Of a DNA stretch of 64,000 nt, positions 28,402-41,372 are shown piece after piece. The stretch lies in contig OZ038323.1 in assembly GCA_964035795.1 (NCBI GenBank), positions 7,590,671 to 7,654,670 of the forward strand, read 5' to 3'. The notes beneath the pieces are model-generated. The model searched no databases and was not told where the DNA came from. It was given only the letters and a program-made list of their open reading frames with translations. How positions within the stretch are numbered: the first letter of the stretch is position 1; each line of letters begins with the position of its first letter. The stretch is from Pterobdella sp. o SKG-2022 (Eukaryota > Annelida > Clitellata > Hirudinida > Piscicolidae). The position numbers and the translations under genes are program-made.

Positions 28402-30774
28402 ATGTTTGAGACGTATGAATCGAGATTGAAAACTGTTAAAGATTGTAATAATAAACCAAATAATATTAATGTTAATGCTTTTCTTTTCAATTGTCATAGA
28501 CCTAAACAGGATTATTCACTATACAAGCCTCTACAAAATATCGGTGATAAAAGTTGCCTTGAAGAATGGTTATATACTACAGAAAAAATAATAAAAACGC
28601 TTCAATATTTATTATCATCTCCACTTTTTAGGTATGCTATATATTAATAATGTAATATTAATTTTTTATGTTTTTATAAATTAAAAATACAGGTTTTGGA
28701 GCCATGTCATACATGATGAAGGCTTTGGTGTTTTTGTAACAAGTTACCTTTCCAATGCTGATAGACCCCATGATGCGTATAAACAAAATGAGAATCATGT
28801 TGATTCAAAATCTAGCAACACAATCAAGATCAAAAAAGAGTCTTTAAACCATTTATATTTTTGTCTTCTAATAAGAATGTCTACACGAAAAGAAAATAAT
28901 GAATTTTTCATACCTGAGAAACTATTTGGTGACATCCTTTATGAGAATTACATTTTTGATTTACCAAAAATTTTAGATATTTGTAGCATTTATCATCATG
29001 ACAACCCAGAAATGGTTAAAAAAATTATAAAAAATATTTTTCTTCATCAGCCAAAATATCTAGATGATGTAGGTGTTTTAGCTCAAACTTTGCCTCAAAT
29101 GTTTGACACAGTCATTGAAAAGTTCACTCTCATAACAATTCCTTCAAAAGTGCCTGATCTCACAGCAGAAGATGGTATGTTCTCAAGCTTGAGGGACACT
29201 TCATTTGAGGATTTGATATTTTATGTAACTGATACCTCATTCTCTTTGAGAACATTTCTTGATGCATATCCTCCTGCTGCCAAAGTCATTTACATTGACT
29301 CAATGTTAAACAAGGTGGCAAACTTTTATGACACCATATGTGCTTTAGTTCTGCCACAACTTAAAGGCAAAAATCTCGAAGCAGTGTGTGGGAGCATGTT
29401 CTCACAATGCCGCATAAATTGGTTGCACGTCTGCCACTTTATCCTGCAAGAGTCAACATTGAGTGGAATTGAGGATGTTACTCTGAAGGACAATGTTGTG
29501 GAAAAATACATGTCAAATGTAACATCACTGCTTGAACACAAAAGATTTGTAGCTGATTATTTTCTACTATTTCCTTTGGACACAGACAAGAGGTTGTTGA
29601 GATCAGCTGGATTGTTGGATGACACAATGATGTCATATGTGACTGATGCAGTAGAAGAGGCTTTACAACACTACACCTCATCAAGGGGTTTCTCTGATGG
29701 TTCCCATGTCTCCAGTGAAGCTTCGAAAGATATTTCCACAACCTTTGATAATTTAACCGTAGAAGCTCCTGTAGCATCATGCAGTCACCAGTCTCAAAGA
29801 GAAGTGGGTGGTGATGAGTTGATGTGCATGATCACCAACATTCAAGATCTTCTTCCCGCCATGGGATCACACTTTCTCAAACTCTGCCTCCAACACTTCA
29901 ACTATGATACCGAAATAGTCATAAACTCTTTATTGGAAGACAAATTGCCACCCAATTTAGCATCGTGTGACAAATCTTTGAACCTCACAGAGGCTCAACT
30001 GGCAAGCAAGGAGGTGGAGGATGGTGGTTTGTTGGCTCAAAGGAGGAATATTTACGACAATGATGAATTTGATGTGTTCAACAACTTACAAAATGTCGAC
30101 ACCTCTAAGATCCACATCGGAAAGAAAGACAAATTAATTGATTTAAATGACAAGAAGGACTTGAAGGATTTGAAACCTCTCTTTGATGTTTATGGTAATG
30201 AGTTTACAGAGGGGTCGTATTATGACGTGATGCAGAATTCTTCCAAAGGTGCCATCAATGAGTTGGAATATGAAGACGAGTATGACGATGCTTTTGATGC
30301 CTTTGAGGTTGCTGTAGGGGATGCTGACTCAGCTGATGAACTCACTTCTCGAAAGTGTGAAGTGAGGCCTCTCAATAAACCATTGCAACGAGTTAATAAC
30401 GACGAGGAGGAAGAAGAAGACAATGAAAATGACGAAAATCAAAAAAAAGCAAAAAGTTTGAATTTTTTGGAAGACCCTGCAGTTTTGAGAGAGAGGGCTG
30501 CCCAGAGAAGGGCTCAGCAACACAGGTAAGTGTTGAAGATTTTTTTGTTGTAAACCATAACATCATCATCATTTATCATTATTTAATATATGGAAATCTA
30601 TTTGAATTTAGAAATTTTGGAGTTCAACCAATAAGAGACGTCAAGGGCGTGGCTAAGGGACAGGGTCAGTCGGATAAGGTGCTCAAAGACAGACATTTCA
30701 AAGAGAAAAATAAATCAATGAGAGCTAATCACAACCGGAAAAACCTGGCCGGAAGGAAAAACAGAATTTTTTGA
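28402..30774 (+). CDS. ASCC2: Activating signal cointegrator 1 complex subunit 2
   Basis: Exons 28402-28631, 28693-30525, 30612-30774; about 741 residues, close to human ASCC2 (757). ASCC2 binds K63-linked ubiquitin through a CUE domain and recruits the ASCC3 helicase in alkylation repair and in splitting collided ribosomes. Seen here: N-terminal YSLYKPL and SSPLFRFWSHVIHDEGFG; FIPEKLFGDILYENYIFDLP matching the family 'SAFGEILYNNFLFDIPKI'; CUE domain at about residues 450-500 (DLLPAMGSHFLKLCLQHFNY); NDEFDVFNNLQNVD; EYEDEYDDAFDAFEVAVGD; a Glu/Asp tract; and the C-terminal basic tail MRANHNRKNLAGRKNRIF. One very large exon carries most of the protein. Start chosen as the first Met giving family-like N-terminal sequence. 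Confidence 0.95.
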
Positions 30775-31124
30775 AAAAAAATTATTTTATAAAATCAAAT
30801 TGTTTATTATGTGTTAAATAGCAAGTTTTTGTATTTAAAAACATCTTCTGGTCTAGCTCTGCGCAAACACATCACAAAACGTCATTGTTTGTTTATTAAG
30901 CGTTTTTCTCGACAAATTATTTGAATTTATTTTTATTAAAGTATTTTGAAAAATTTGTTTTTTTTTTAAGTTACAAACACTCATTAAAATTGAAAAATTT
31001 TGAGTTAAATTTACTCAAAACAAGCAAGGAAAAGTTGACAGTTAACGTGCAAAAATTCTTTTGAAATTTTCTTCTAACTTCCGCCCTGAAAGCCAAGCTG
31101 GAATATAATCCAATTGCCTTAGCA
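30775..31124. other. Intergenic region between ASCC2 and NAP1-like gene
   Basis: 350 bp of AT-rich sequence holding the ASCC2 3' UTR and the promoter/5' UTR of the next gene on the same strand. No element recognised. Confidence 0.5.
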
Positions 31125-34056
31125 ATGGAAGGGTAAGAGCTTTACCTTTAAAAAAAGATTTAAAACTCAATCAAAATTGTATTTCAAAGTCTGTTAATAA
31201 AAAAATGTAAACTATTTGATGAAAGAATGATAAATTAGAACGTATTGTGATGTTTATAAAAAATATTAAATGTCATTCAAGACTGATATAATAACATAAC
31301 TAACTGTCGGTTTAGACTGTAAAATACATTAAACACACAACCAATAATATCATAAGTTGTGATGAAGAGTCGATGAATACCCTGATGGATTTGCAATACA
31401 ACGCTAACAAGCTGCATATAGAGTTCCATCAGAAGGCAGTGGCATTGCGAACCAAGTATGAGGCCAACCTAGAAAGGATCATCAAGGAGGTGGGTACATA
31501 GCAAGGTTTTGTGTTTTTCAATACTTTTAAAACGTCTAGTTTTTTGTTTTAATTATAACAATCTAAAATTTCTCCAAAATTGTGTTTATTTTTCGATTGT
31601 GACTGTTAAAATTATTGACGAGCAAATTACAAATACTTTTGGGTAATTTTAATTTTAATAAGTTATATATATGTTAAAATCACAAGATGAAAAATCGTAA
31701 CAAGAAAGCAAAGTTGAACCAGTCTTGTAATAACAAAAACTTTAAGAACGCTCAAACGGAAACCAATTTTGACTCTCAAACTAAAGAAGCCGAGGAAGAA
31801 GAAGATGATGAAGAAAAAACAGAAGTTGTTTTAACTTTGTCATCAGATCGAAAAGTACTCAGTTTTAAAAATATTCATTTTACAATAACCCTATATATTT
31901 AACTTGAATGTTTATGTGAAGGTCAAACTTATAAAAATTTTTGTTTCTTTTGAAACAAATGTATATTAAACCCTTTCATTTTCAAGAAAAAAATTAAAAA
32001 ATAATCATAAAAAAGATACACGAGATGTTTCTAAAAGATTATAACACTAATACTTTGAAACTACTGAAGTTAATGCCACTTTAATCATATTGGTAGTTGT
32101 ATTGTATTGTATACAACCCCATATAAAAATTAAAGTTGTTTAAATTTAAATTAATTCAATTAACAGTCGTCTCAACCTCGAAACTACAAAAGTGCCAGTA
32201 GCAGTCGAAGATCTACTTCAGTGAGCGACAAAAACAATTCCAGCCAAGTCTCTAGACAAAAAAACGTCTTCTTTCAAGAAAACAGTCAAAACGACGACTT
32301 TTACGACGAATATAACGAGAGTAGCCACTTAGAAGACAGCTTCAAAGAAAGCATCAAAGCAACAACAACTACTACAGACGAAGACGTATCCAAGCAACGA
32401 AGTAGTCAGAGAAAATCATCCAGTCATTTATCCAGGGCGAGTAACAACAACAACAGTGAAGTGGCTGAGATCAGGTCTGTGTCTCCAAAAATTAATCCCA
32501 TCACCAAGCCTGAGGTTCCATGTTTCTGGCTGCGAGTATTCCTCAACTGCAAATACACTAAAGACCGAGTACAGGTGAATTCATGGAACCTTGAGTGGTT
32601 TTTTGCTTATTATTCGAAAACAGTGATCTATGCACAACTGTGCAGAATTTTTAAAAAAAATTTTGTATCATTTTTTTGGAAATTTGCTCAAAGACTTTTC
32701 ACGATATGACAAAAACGAATAAAAACAAAATCAACCCTGAATAACTCAATAATAGTTCCAAGATACTTCACTTTTTCGAAGAATTGATGAAATAATTTTG
32801 ATACCAGGTGGCAGATCAAGCACCACTTTACAACATGACTAACCTCAAAGTGAACAGTGATCTCTCTCATCTTGAGAGCGACAATGCTTACGTGGGTAAA
32901 GTTTGAGGACATGAATATATGATTATTTATGCAAATTTTATTTTTTATTCATATACTCTAGTTATATATTTAGGTTTCTAACTTATTTAATCAGTTTTAA
33001 TAAATGTATTTTAAAAAGATTGATAAAAACCAGTTGAAATGAAACAATTTTTCAGAGGTTCATTTTAGAGTTTTACTTCCGGAAGAACGACTACTTCACC
33101 AACAGCATTTTGACGAAAGAGTACTTTGTTCAACTCGGCAACAACTTGAATAAGAACAACAACAGTCGAACTGTTCCTAACGAACCAAATGATACCTACG
33201 TGAACTGCAAGGGGTTTGAAGTCTTTTTCTTTGAAATTTTATGGTTTTGTTGAATTGTTCAAAGTAGCATGTAAAATTTGAATTTTTTCGATTTGTCTTT
33301 TAAGCTTTAGAAAGTTTCAAATGAAATATTTGGGAAGTATATGTGGAAATCATCATATGTAAATAAATTAAACAAAATTGTATTTTTAATTAAACAAAGC
33401 TCAATGAAATATGCAGATGTCGGATAAATTGGAAGCCAGGGATGAATGTGACAAAGCCTGAGTTGAAGTCGGAGAAGATAGACAAGAATGCAGAAAAAAG
33501 AAGCAAAAAATCTTTCTTTAACTTTTTCAATCCTCCAGAATGTGAGTGCATTTTAACATATAATAAAAACACCCAAAAAGCATTCGGTCAACGTTTCATC
33601 GTTCTTTATAGGTTAGTTATAAACTTATAGGCATATAATGTTGGTTTCAGACTGGCAAGACGAAGCAATGGTGAGTTTTACTAAAATGGAAAAATACTTT
33701 AATATATAATAAAAACCTGAAATTTGAAAACACCGTTTCAAATCATGTTTTATACTGATTCAGGCAGTGAAGCACCAAAAGGACATTGAAGAGGACTACA
33801 GGTTTGGACTAGTTCTGAAGGAAAAGGTTTGATATTTAACCTATTAATGTTAAAAAGTGAATATAAAATATCAAGAAATTTAAAATTCTCGAAAAAAATC
33901 ATTATTATATAAAACTAAAACTCCCACAACACTCAGGTCATACCCAGAGCAATCTCATATTACTTAGTAGAACAGATCCCCAAAAGTAGCGGCAGTGAAA
34001 GCGTTTCTATAGTTACCAGTAGTACCTTGCCCCGGGCCCACTTCAGATCAGCTTGA
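31125..34056 (+). CDS. Nucleosome assembly protein 1-like histone chaperone
   Basis: Exons: 31125-31132, 31357-31489, 31687-31854, 32167-32574, 32808-32891, 33056-33213, 33417-33541, 33651-33670, 33764-33826, 33937-34056; about 428 residues. NAP1-family chaperones bind H2A-H2B. Family markers in order: coiled dimerisation helix (ANKLHIEFHQKAVALRTKYE), PCFWLRVFLNC (family 'P.FWLTVFKN'), FILEFYFRKNDYFTNSILTK, CRINWKPGMNVT (family 'GC.IDWK.GKNVT'), KKSFFNFFNPPE, and EEDYRFGLVLKEKVIPRAIS. Unusual: about 180 Ser/Asp/Glu-rich residues separate the dimerisation helix from FWL, and there is no acidic C-terminal tail. A 20-nt microexon (33651-33670) is required by phase. First two exons and the donor at 31854 are the weakest parts. 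Confidence 0.85.
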
Positions 34057-34748
34057 TTCGTTGATATATAGTATAAGATTTTGAGAAGGTATTACAAGTT
34101 TTTAAAGAGTTATGCAATTTTTATTTTAAAGGTTTTGAATTTTTGAGTATTTTGTTTGTTTTTAGATTTTTGTTTTCAAACATTTTCTGTTTTCAACATC
34201 GAACTTTTTCGTATTAATGAGTCTAAGAATTTTGTAAGTATTTTTATTCTATTTTTTGGAATTTTTGAAATAAAATAAATTCAAGCCGAAAAGCAAGATT
34301 TCGTCTAACCCCATAAAAATGGAACTATAAGACGATAAACGATAATGATGGAAATTGATAAGATCTGACACCTAAAAATGATATAAGCATTGTATCATTT
34401 CATTGATCAATACACATTTCAAGTTATAAATAATACAAAAACAACATAAAAACGGCTAAGAATTCAATTCAATGATATAATAAAAACAAGAATTCGAATA
34501 AAATATGTTAAAATGAAAAAAAATAAATATGTTAAAATTCTAACAACAGTAAATTATTCTGAAAAGTGGTTAGAAATCATAAAAAAGAAATGCAAAAATG
34601 CAGAGAATGTAGCAAAAATAAAAAAAATAGGTTATATTCAAACAATTTCTTCAGAAATATGTAAAACTCAACTCATAATAATTTCTAATGAAACATTTTA
34701 GTATTAAACACTTAATAATTCCTTCATAAGCCTTTCCATTGTGGCCTC
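34057..34748. other. Convergent intergenic region, NAP1-like / lectin
   Basis: Holds the 3' UTRs of two convergent genes. A 62-codon Lys-rich open frame at 34513-34701 has no recognisable domain, and I do not call it a gene. Confidence 0.5.
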
Positions 34749-37700
34749 TCAAATGTACTCGCAACTCCAATGCTGGTTTGAGTCTCCCTGTGTGTAGAGG
34801 AGGTAAGACTGAATTAAAAATGAATGATCATAAAACAAGAATCATGCATAAATGAAGTGCCTAAAATTCAAACAATTATAAGTATTTAATTTAAAAAATT
34901 ATTGATAATATAGTAATAAACCTACATATACGGAACAATAAAAACAACAAATAATAAATAAGTAGATAAAAAACTAATTAAAAACAATCATTAGTAACTA
35001 GAAAAGCAGGTTCAATTATAACATAACAATATATACTAAAAAGTTTGATTGCATCTGTAATGATGAACGCCACAGACATTATAGTTGTAAGTGATGAGTT
35101 TGGTGCTGTTCCACCTCGATGCCCCCTTTACATCCACACACTCTCCCACCGCTGATCATTTCATGATAATAGAAATAATAATACGAATCTATAAATTCTA
35201 AGTGGAATGCATTATTACCGTATATCTAATAATTTAATTGTAAGCTTGGGATGCACAAAGCTAAGTCGACATTTTCATATATTTTTATACTAAGTTACAA
35301 GACAACAAACCATTGAGGATTTTATTTCCATGCAACTTGAATCTTTGGTCAGCACCCCCTGTGAATCTGTACATGCGCAATACTGTGGCGAGGCCTGTGG
35401 TGAGATAAGATGGTATGGTGTTCAAATGAAGATGATAACACACTACAATACAAGTGAAAATGTGACTATAAAAGCACAAAAACTTTAAAATTTTTACACC
35501 TAGATCTACTTTCAAAAATTATTCCTATGCAAAATAAACTTGTAACTTATCTATTATCAAAATCAAACTGTATATACACAATTATAAGAGCATAAATAAA
35601 TAAATAACCTGAAGCAGTAGGAACAAAGTCATTGAGAGCAGACCTAAGCAGTCCTTCTTCATCCCAGTACCACAGCTGGTTTGATGGGGCGGGAGATTGC
35701 TTATGATAGACTATCACCTGTTGTTGAAGTTATTATGCATGAGAAAATCAATAGTAAAGACTATTTTAATATTTTTTTTGTTGATTGGAGAGAAATGACC
35801 AATTGTTTTCTATTTCTTTCAGCTACTGCAACATGTCTAATATGGGAAAAATGTTGTTACCACGTTTGAAAATTACAACATCCGATTCAACCCAAATATT
35901 TTCAGCTTTTCAGTCTTATTTTAAGATTCGCCCCTTAAGCTACATATTTCTTAATAACTCCACCCACCTCTGCTCCTTCTTCTGAATTGGCTCCTCGCAC
36001 GTCCATCACTTTTCCATGCATATGACACACCAAGTAGAAATATCTGTATGGAGTTTATATAACTAGATTTATGACGGTTGTGGGAGTTGATAAGGCTCAA
36101 TTTATGATTGTTTTGCAATCACATTAAAAATTTTTAAATTAAACAGAAAAAATACTTTTTTCCTTGGTCTGGAGTAACTGAAAAATTAGAATGAATTTTT
36201 TAATAACAATAAATCAACAAAAAAAACATTAACAAAAAAACAATATTGCTTCAACGGAAAAGTTATAACATACCACGTTGTTATTGTTGACAACTAGGTG
36301 GCCTAAAAAACAATCTATAACAAAATTAACCTATTAAGTAGCGCCCTGTAAAACCAATCAATTGCTCATCCAAAGCCCCAGTTGAGGAAAATCGAATGAT
36401 CAACTTAATTACTTATAAAAAAATCATTTAAACCTATGGGACCAGGTTGGGGAGGTGCTGGAGAAACAAAAGGGTCAGCTGGAAGGAGGTTAGCAGCCAC
36501 GTTCACAAACACTGGTTCAAAAGCCTGAGAGAGGCTAAAGTCACTAGATGCTATTCTTACCCCATTACCCCAATCTGTACCTGAATGGAGGTGATTGGTT
36601 GAGTGTGATGGCTTCTAACAAATCATTGTATAGGTGTGGTTAAGTTTGAAGTTTAATGCCCATATAAAACTATAATATATCATCTTGACGTATGAAACAA
36701 ATGCATCTCATTGTATGAAACTTCAACATACACTCAAAATAGATGAAAAAACGCTAAAATACTAAACATTTAAATTAAAGCAAACTCAACAACACAATGA
36801 AAACAAACTCGACAACACAACGAAACAGACTTAAACATACCACACGTTTGGAAGACCATAGTGGGAGTCATACGATTGCAAATAGATTGTTCAAACCCCT
36901 CCCACAACTGTTGAACATTGCCTTGTTGGAAAGTGTTCACATACAAGATGTCGTCTGCAGGTGATTAAGGTAGGGGTGGATGATTGTAAATGAAAATGAA
37001 AACAATAGGATTGAAATAAGGGAAACAACGTTTCTGGGTTGTTCTTGGCTAGCTAAAACTTTGATATCATTTTATGCCTTATAATTATTATTATTCTTAT
37101 AAAAACTACTCTTACTGTCAAAAATACTCATTCTACTAATAATAATGTTAGAATTTTCTAAAACCTCAAACACAGACCTACAGCCTCAAGCACAAGGGAA
37201 GGGTCAGCATTGGACCTGATGGTGCCTGTGGCATAGTGGTTGAACCACAGTTGATTTGCTGCTTCTGATGGCTCCTTTTGAGGCCATAAGATTATCTGTT
37301 AGTAGTTTTGAGTATTTTTGGTAGTGTGTTGTTTGTATGGTTGAAAAAATTGAAAATCTTTGAAGTTAATACCATGATGACATCAAACATTTACCAATGT
37401 CTTTGTCTAAGGTTGGAGCAAGTGATAAATAGTTATCTGGTTAAAACGATGATCTTTTTGCAAAAAGTGTACAAAGACTATGATGATGAAACATAATATA
37501 TAATACACTAACTCTAGTCATGGGAGCCACTACTCCACCCTCAATATCCAACACCAGCTTGCTCTCTTTTGCTGCTATATAGAAGCAGCTCTCTCCTGGT
37601 TGAGATAAATAAAACATATTTGATACAATGTAACTGGTTATACTCAAAATTTAATAAATTTAAAATTTTTATTTGAAAAATCTTGTAATAAAAACGATCA

Positions 37701-37779
37701 AACCTGTCTTAACAGGTGGTTGGGGTTGAGGATGGCTGGGATTTTCACTTGGAGGTTGCAAATCAAAAAATCCATCCAT
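34749..37779 (-). CDS. Tandem beta-trefoil (ricin B-type) lectin, apparently cytosolic
   Basis: Exons: 37704-37779, 37513-37595, 37178-37295, 36841-36954, 36434-36580, 36156-36177, 35968-36043, 35609-35717, 35311-35394, 35078-35151, 34749-34787; 942 nt, 313 residues, all phases agree. Two beta-trefoils: residues about 26-150 (CFYIAAKESKLVLDIEGG, TRIILWPQK, NQLWFNHYATGTIRS, VNTFQQGNVQQLWEGF) and about 187-313 (YFYLVCHMHGKVMDVRGA, VIVYHKQ, NQLWYWDEEGLLRSALND, ECVDVKGASRWNSTKLITYN, SNQHWSCEYI). QxW motifs recur (NQLW, QQLW, QHW). A Pro-rich start (MDGFFDLQPPSENPS) and a Pro-rich linker (DPFVSPAPPQPGPI) flank domain 1. No signal peptide or TM segment, so a cytosolic or non-classically secreted lectin is expected. 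Ligand unknown. A 22-nt microexon joins the linker to domain 2. Confidence 0.83.
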
Positions 37780-38263
37780 TTGATATTGTGACTTAATAGT
37801 TTTACATGTTGTATTGTACAAGAAAACATGGATAAATATTAATGATATTTAAATTGTTAATAGCGGAAGTTGAAATGGTATACTTTTTATTCAGCTTTTA
37901 ACAGATAATTTAATTTTTTGCATATAAAGATGTTAATGAACATTTATCAAAAACAAAAATCATGACTTGAAAACTACCATTTTGGGCAACTTGAACGAGA
38001 AAACAATCCTGAAATAAGAGCTGATGAATGGGATTTAATCCACTTATCGCTCATTCAATTTTAATTCTAGTTCATTTATATATTTTTCAAAAATTATATT
38101 AATCGAAAAACTTTATATACTTTTTGAAAAATATTTATAACGAAAGTAGTGACTTAAATTAACTTTTAAAATTTGTTTTAGAGAATGATTTGTTTTCGAA
38201 ATTATTTCTAAATAATACCGGAATAAAAACTTAAATTTTTGCTCTCATATTGCCAAAGTAGCA
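37780..38263. promoter_or_regulatory. Divergent upstream region shared by lectin and UBL7 genes
   Basis: 484 bp between the lectin start codon (-) and the UBL7 start codon (+). AT-rich with no recognised motif; promoter role inferred from position. Confidence 0.4.
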
Positions 38264-40619
38264 ATGACTTCTGTCGTTGTTAAAAACTTTCAAGCCTCAA
38301 ACCTTGAGAGCAAAAATTTAACAATTACTGACAACATTTCTGATGTATCACAACTAAAACAAGTTATCGGCGAATCTTTCAAGCTCAATCCTAAACATTT
38401 TGGTGAACAAATTTCACGTTTTTTATTTTTATTTAATAAAAAACTTTAATACTAAATCTCATAACTTATTCTTATACTTATTATTTCTTGCAAATTGAAT
38501 TCAATGTCAAAGCGAATTTTCATTTTATCTCATATTTCATTCATCTTCTTCACTATCTAAATTTTTTTTGGTAACATGAATCAGACATAATAAGAAGAGG
38601 GCATTATTTAAAAGAAGAACAAAGCTTAGAGTCATTAAAACTCAATGAAGGAGACACTCTATATGTGCTGAAAGCTAATAGGAAAGTAGAACATATCACT
38701 GGTTAGTTTGTTGAACCACCTTAATAGCATTAATCATAATATCTTAGATCAATTTTGTATATGTGTCTGTAGCTATGAGTTTTTACATTTTATATAAAGT
38801 TTGATGATAAATATATCATTGCTTGATGACAGAAAGTGTGGATGAGGATACAATGAAACATGTAGTCACTTCCATGAAACAACTTCTCTCTAAATCCACC
38901 ACACGTGTCTTGGTCTGTTCAATACTAACAAAAATAATAATTTAAAAATAATTAAATAATAATACTACTAAAACTTTTCTCAATAATAATGATAAGAATC
39001 AAATGATCAGCTGGAAAGAAAAATGAGAAATAGGGATTTTTTGGAGTGTGTTATTGAGGCTGTTCCAGCATTTGGGGAAGATTCTATAGCCATGGGTGTG
39101 TGATTTGTATATTTAATAGAACATTAGTTCAAGTGTTTTATTTTTGTTTATATGCTGTTTTTCAAATTATGGTTTGATGCATTCAGATGTACTCTCAAAT
39201 GTTCCTCTGTTAATTCCACTGTTCTGCAAGAAAGCTTCTCAACCTGAAAAGTAACTATAACTTTACTTGCTTATAACACAAAATTTATTTCAATAACTAT
39301 AATAAAAAAAATAAATATTTATAAACACCATCATCACCAACCACAGCCAACAACACTATATTTTAATTATTAACAGCAATTACAAGCATTTTATCACAAC
39401 CATTATTATAAACCACACCACACAGATTTCTGGATGACCATCGATCAATGCTGCATGCATGCCTCATATTGATTGAAGAAGTGAAGGGGGACAAAGATTC
39501 CATTAGCACCTCTGAAGCTGCTAAGCTTGAATCAAAAGGTTGCTATTCAATGTTTAATTGTGTTTTAACTGTTTTTTGTGCATTAGTTATGTTGCTGTTT
39601 TTAATTGTAGTTATATTTAGTTGCGGTTTGTTGTAGCCGAGTTTAGTTACTATTTGTTGTAGCTATCTCTAGTTCTATTGTTTTTTTTTTCTATATTGTT
39701 TTCCAAGATCCTATGTTCAAATTTTTTTTTATACTTATTGCTATTCGAATCTTAATGAAACCCACTTGAACCCTTAAGCATTGTTCTCCTTGGATTCAAT
39801 GAGTCATCAAGAAGAGGAGGAAGAAGAAGAGATGGATACAGATGATGATGAGGTTCAGACTCAACGACAAAAGTATGTCTTTTGAATCAAAAAATACATC
39901 GGACTAAACCAATTACTTAAAAAGCCATAATGAGCAAGAAATATGTTTAAAATGCGCTTAACGGTAGTTTATGTTGTTTTTAATTAATTTTAACCCTTCT
40001 TCATTCTTAACCACCCATACAACAGTCTTTTACGAAGCTTTCTTCGTCCTTTTGGCCTACCAGTTTCAAACGCAACTGCCACAACGACATCTACAACTAC
40101 TACAACAAACACCATAACTCCAGACTTTTTCAGACAAGCCATAAATGCTATCAGTAACAACATCAATCTCCCACCAACACCCAATAACAACGCTCAACCT
40201 AGTAACCTATCTATTACACAAGTATGTTTTGTGAATAATTGAATTCCGACTGATCAAGTTTCTTCAAGAATTATCAATTCTAAACAGAAATTATACTACA
40301 TAACTTATTACTGGAATAAGAACAAAATTTAGCTTAAAAATAGCAATAATTTGACGAGTTTTGGAAAATTCAGGACAGAGCCTTGCCGAATGTCTATTTA
40401 AACATGTTTATCAACCTTTTGTTCCTTTTATAGGCTTCAGTGTTTATAAAACTTTCAACTAACTACTAAAAAAAAATTTAAACACAGGAACAGTTGACCC
40501 AAATGCGGGAACTGGGAGTGGCAGACGAGTCGGCAGCAAGGACTCTACTCAACCAAACCAATGGGAATGTTGAAGCCGCTATCGCCCTCTTTTATGAAAG
40601 CCAAGATTTGATGGATTAG
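38264..40619 (+). CDS. UBL7: Ubiquitin-like protein 7 (UBL and UBA domains)
   Basis: Exons: 38264-38402, 38585-38701, 38833-38912, 39011-39095, 39187-39250, 39426-39538, 39779-39872, 40026-40221, 40488-40619; 1,020 nt, 339 residues (human UBL7 380). N-terminal ubiquitin-like fold with LKQVIGESFKLNPKHFDIIR, then RGHYLKEEQSLESLKLNEGD and TLYVLK (family 'CGRKLKDDQTLDFYGIQPGSTVHVLRK'). The middle matches the helical region (FLECVIEAVPAFGEDSIAMD). There is a Glu/Asp tract and a Thr/Asn-rich linker. The block ITPDFFRQAINAI corresponds to human 'ITNDLFSQALQHAL'. C-terminal UBA domain (LTQMRELGVADESAARTLLN, then GNVEAAIALFYES). UBL-UBA proteins bridge ubiquitinated cargo to partners; UBL7 itself is linked to antiviral signalling and autophagy in vertebrates. 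Confidence 0.9.
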
Positions 40620-41372
40620 TTATGCATGAAAGGCGCTGTGGAGATATTTAGCTTTTTTCTATTTATTTTTAGTTTATTTAATTTTTTTATTGATTTTTTA
40701 TTTTATTATTTTTGTATTGGAGTTGATTTTTGTTGTTTGGTTGAAGATTGTATTTAAGCTGAAGGGTTGAAATATAATAAGAAATTGTTTCAATTTTTTA
40801 ATTTTATGAACTATCAATAATTTCAGTGATGACATAATTTAAAAGAATTCAAATGACGGGTCAAGAAACAATAACAAATATTGACATCATAAAAAAAGAA
40901 TGGAAATAAAATCATGATAAAAAATTTTACCAGTAAAACTTAAAATTATGAGCATTTATAAGAATACGTAAAGAAAATTTTTATTTAGCAAAAATTTTCA
41001 ACAAGTAAAACCTCGTCACAATTCATTAGCTTTGTTCTTATAAATCTTCATAATTTGAAGTTTTAGTGGCAAAATTCAAGTTTACAAAAAAACATACGAT
41101 GTCCCTAAAAAACTATGATAAAATGATAAAAAAACTGATCCAAGAGCTAGAACACTTTCAGTGAGAGTAATGATGCATTAAGAGGGTTGTAAGTTGGAAT
41201 GTTGCTAACTAAACGTTCATATAAGACCATACAAAATGAAAATTTACTATATACACTATCTTCCGAAAAATATCATTACTAAATTAACCGCTATAAACCT
41301 TGACTGTGTTTAAAAGAGAATTCAGATGGAATATAAACAACTACACAAATTTTAAGCAGCATTTAACAAAGG
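40620..41372. other. Convergent intergenic region UBL7 / MGAT1
   Basis: About 750 bp with both 3' UTRs. It contains a hairpin repeat at 40927-41078, the second copy of the family at 7349-7465, followed by the shared tail motif CATACGATGTC. Confidence 0.6.
40927..41110. repeat. Hairpin repeat, second copy
   Basis: Arms near 40927-40968 (TACCAGTAAAACTTAAAATT) and 41036-41078 (TTCTTATAAATCTTCATAAT) form an imperfect inverted repeat, with loop and 3' tail like the copy at 7349-7500. Confidence 0.75.

Noticed and set aside
28502..30523. Minus-strand open frames across ASCC2
   Set aside because: Shadows of the ASCC2 coding exon; no family similarity.
36280..36350. Alternative small lectin exons (GRYLI or HLVVNNNN segments)
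   Set aside because: They do not restore phase into exon 35968-36043; the 22-nt exon at 36156-36177 does.
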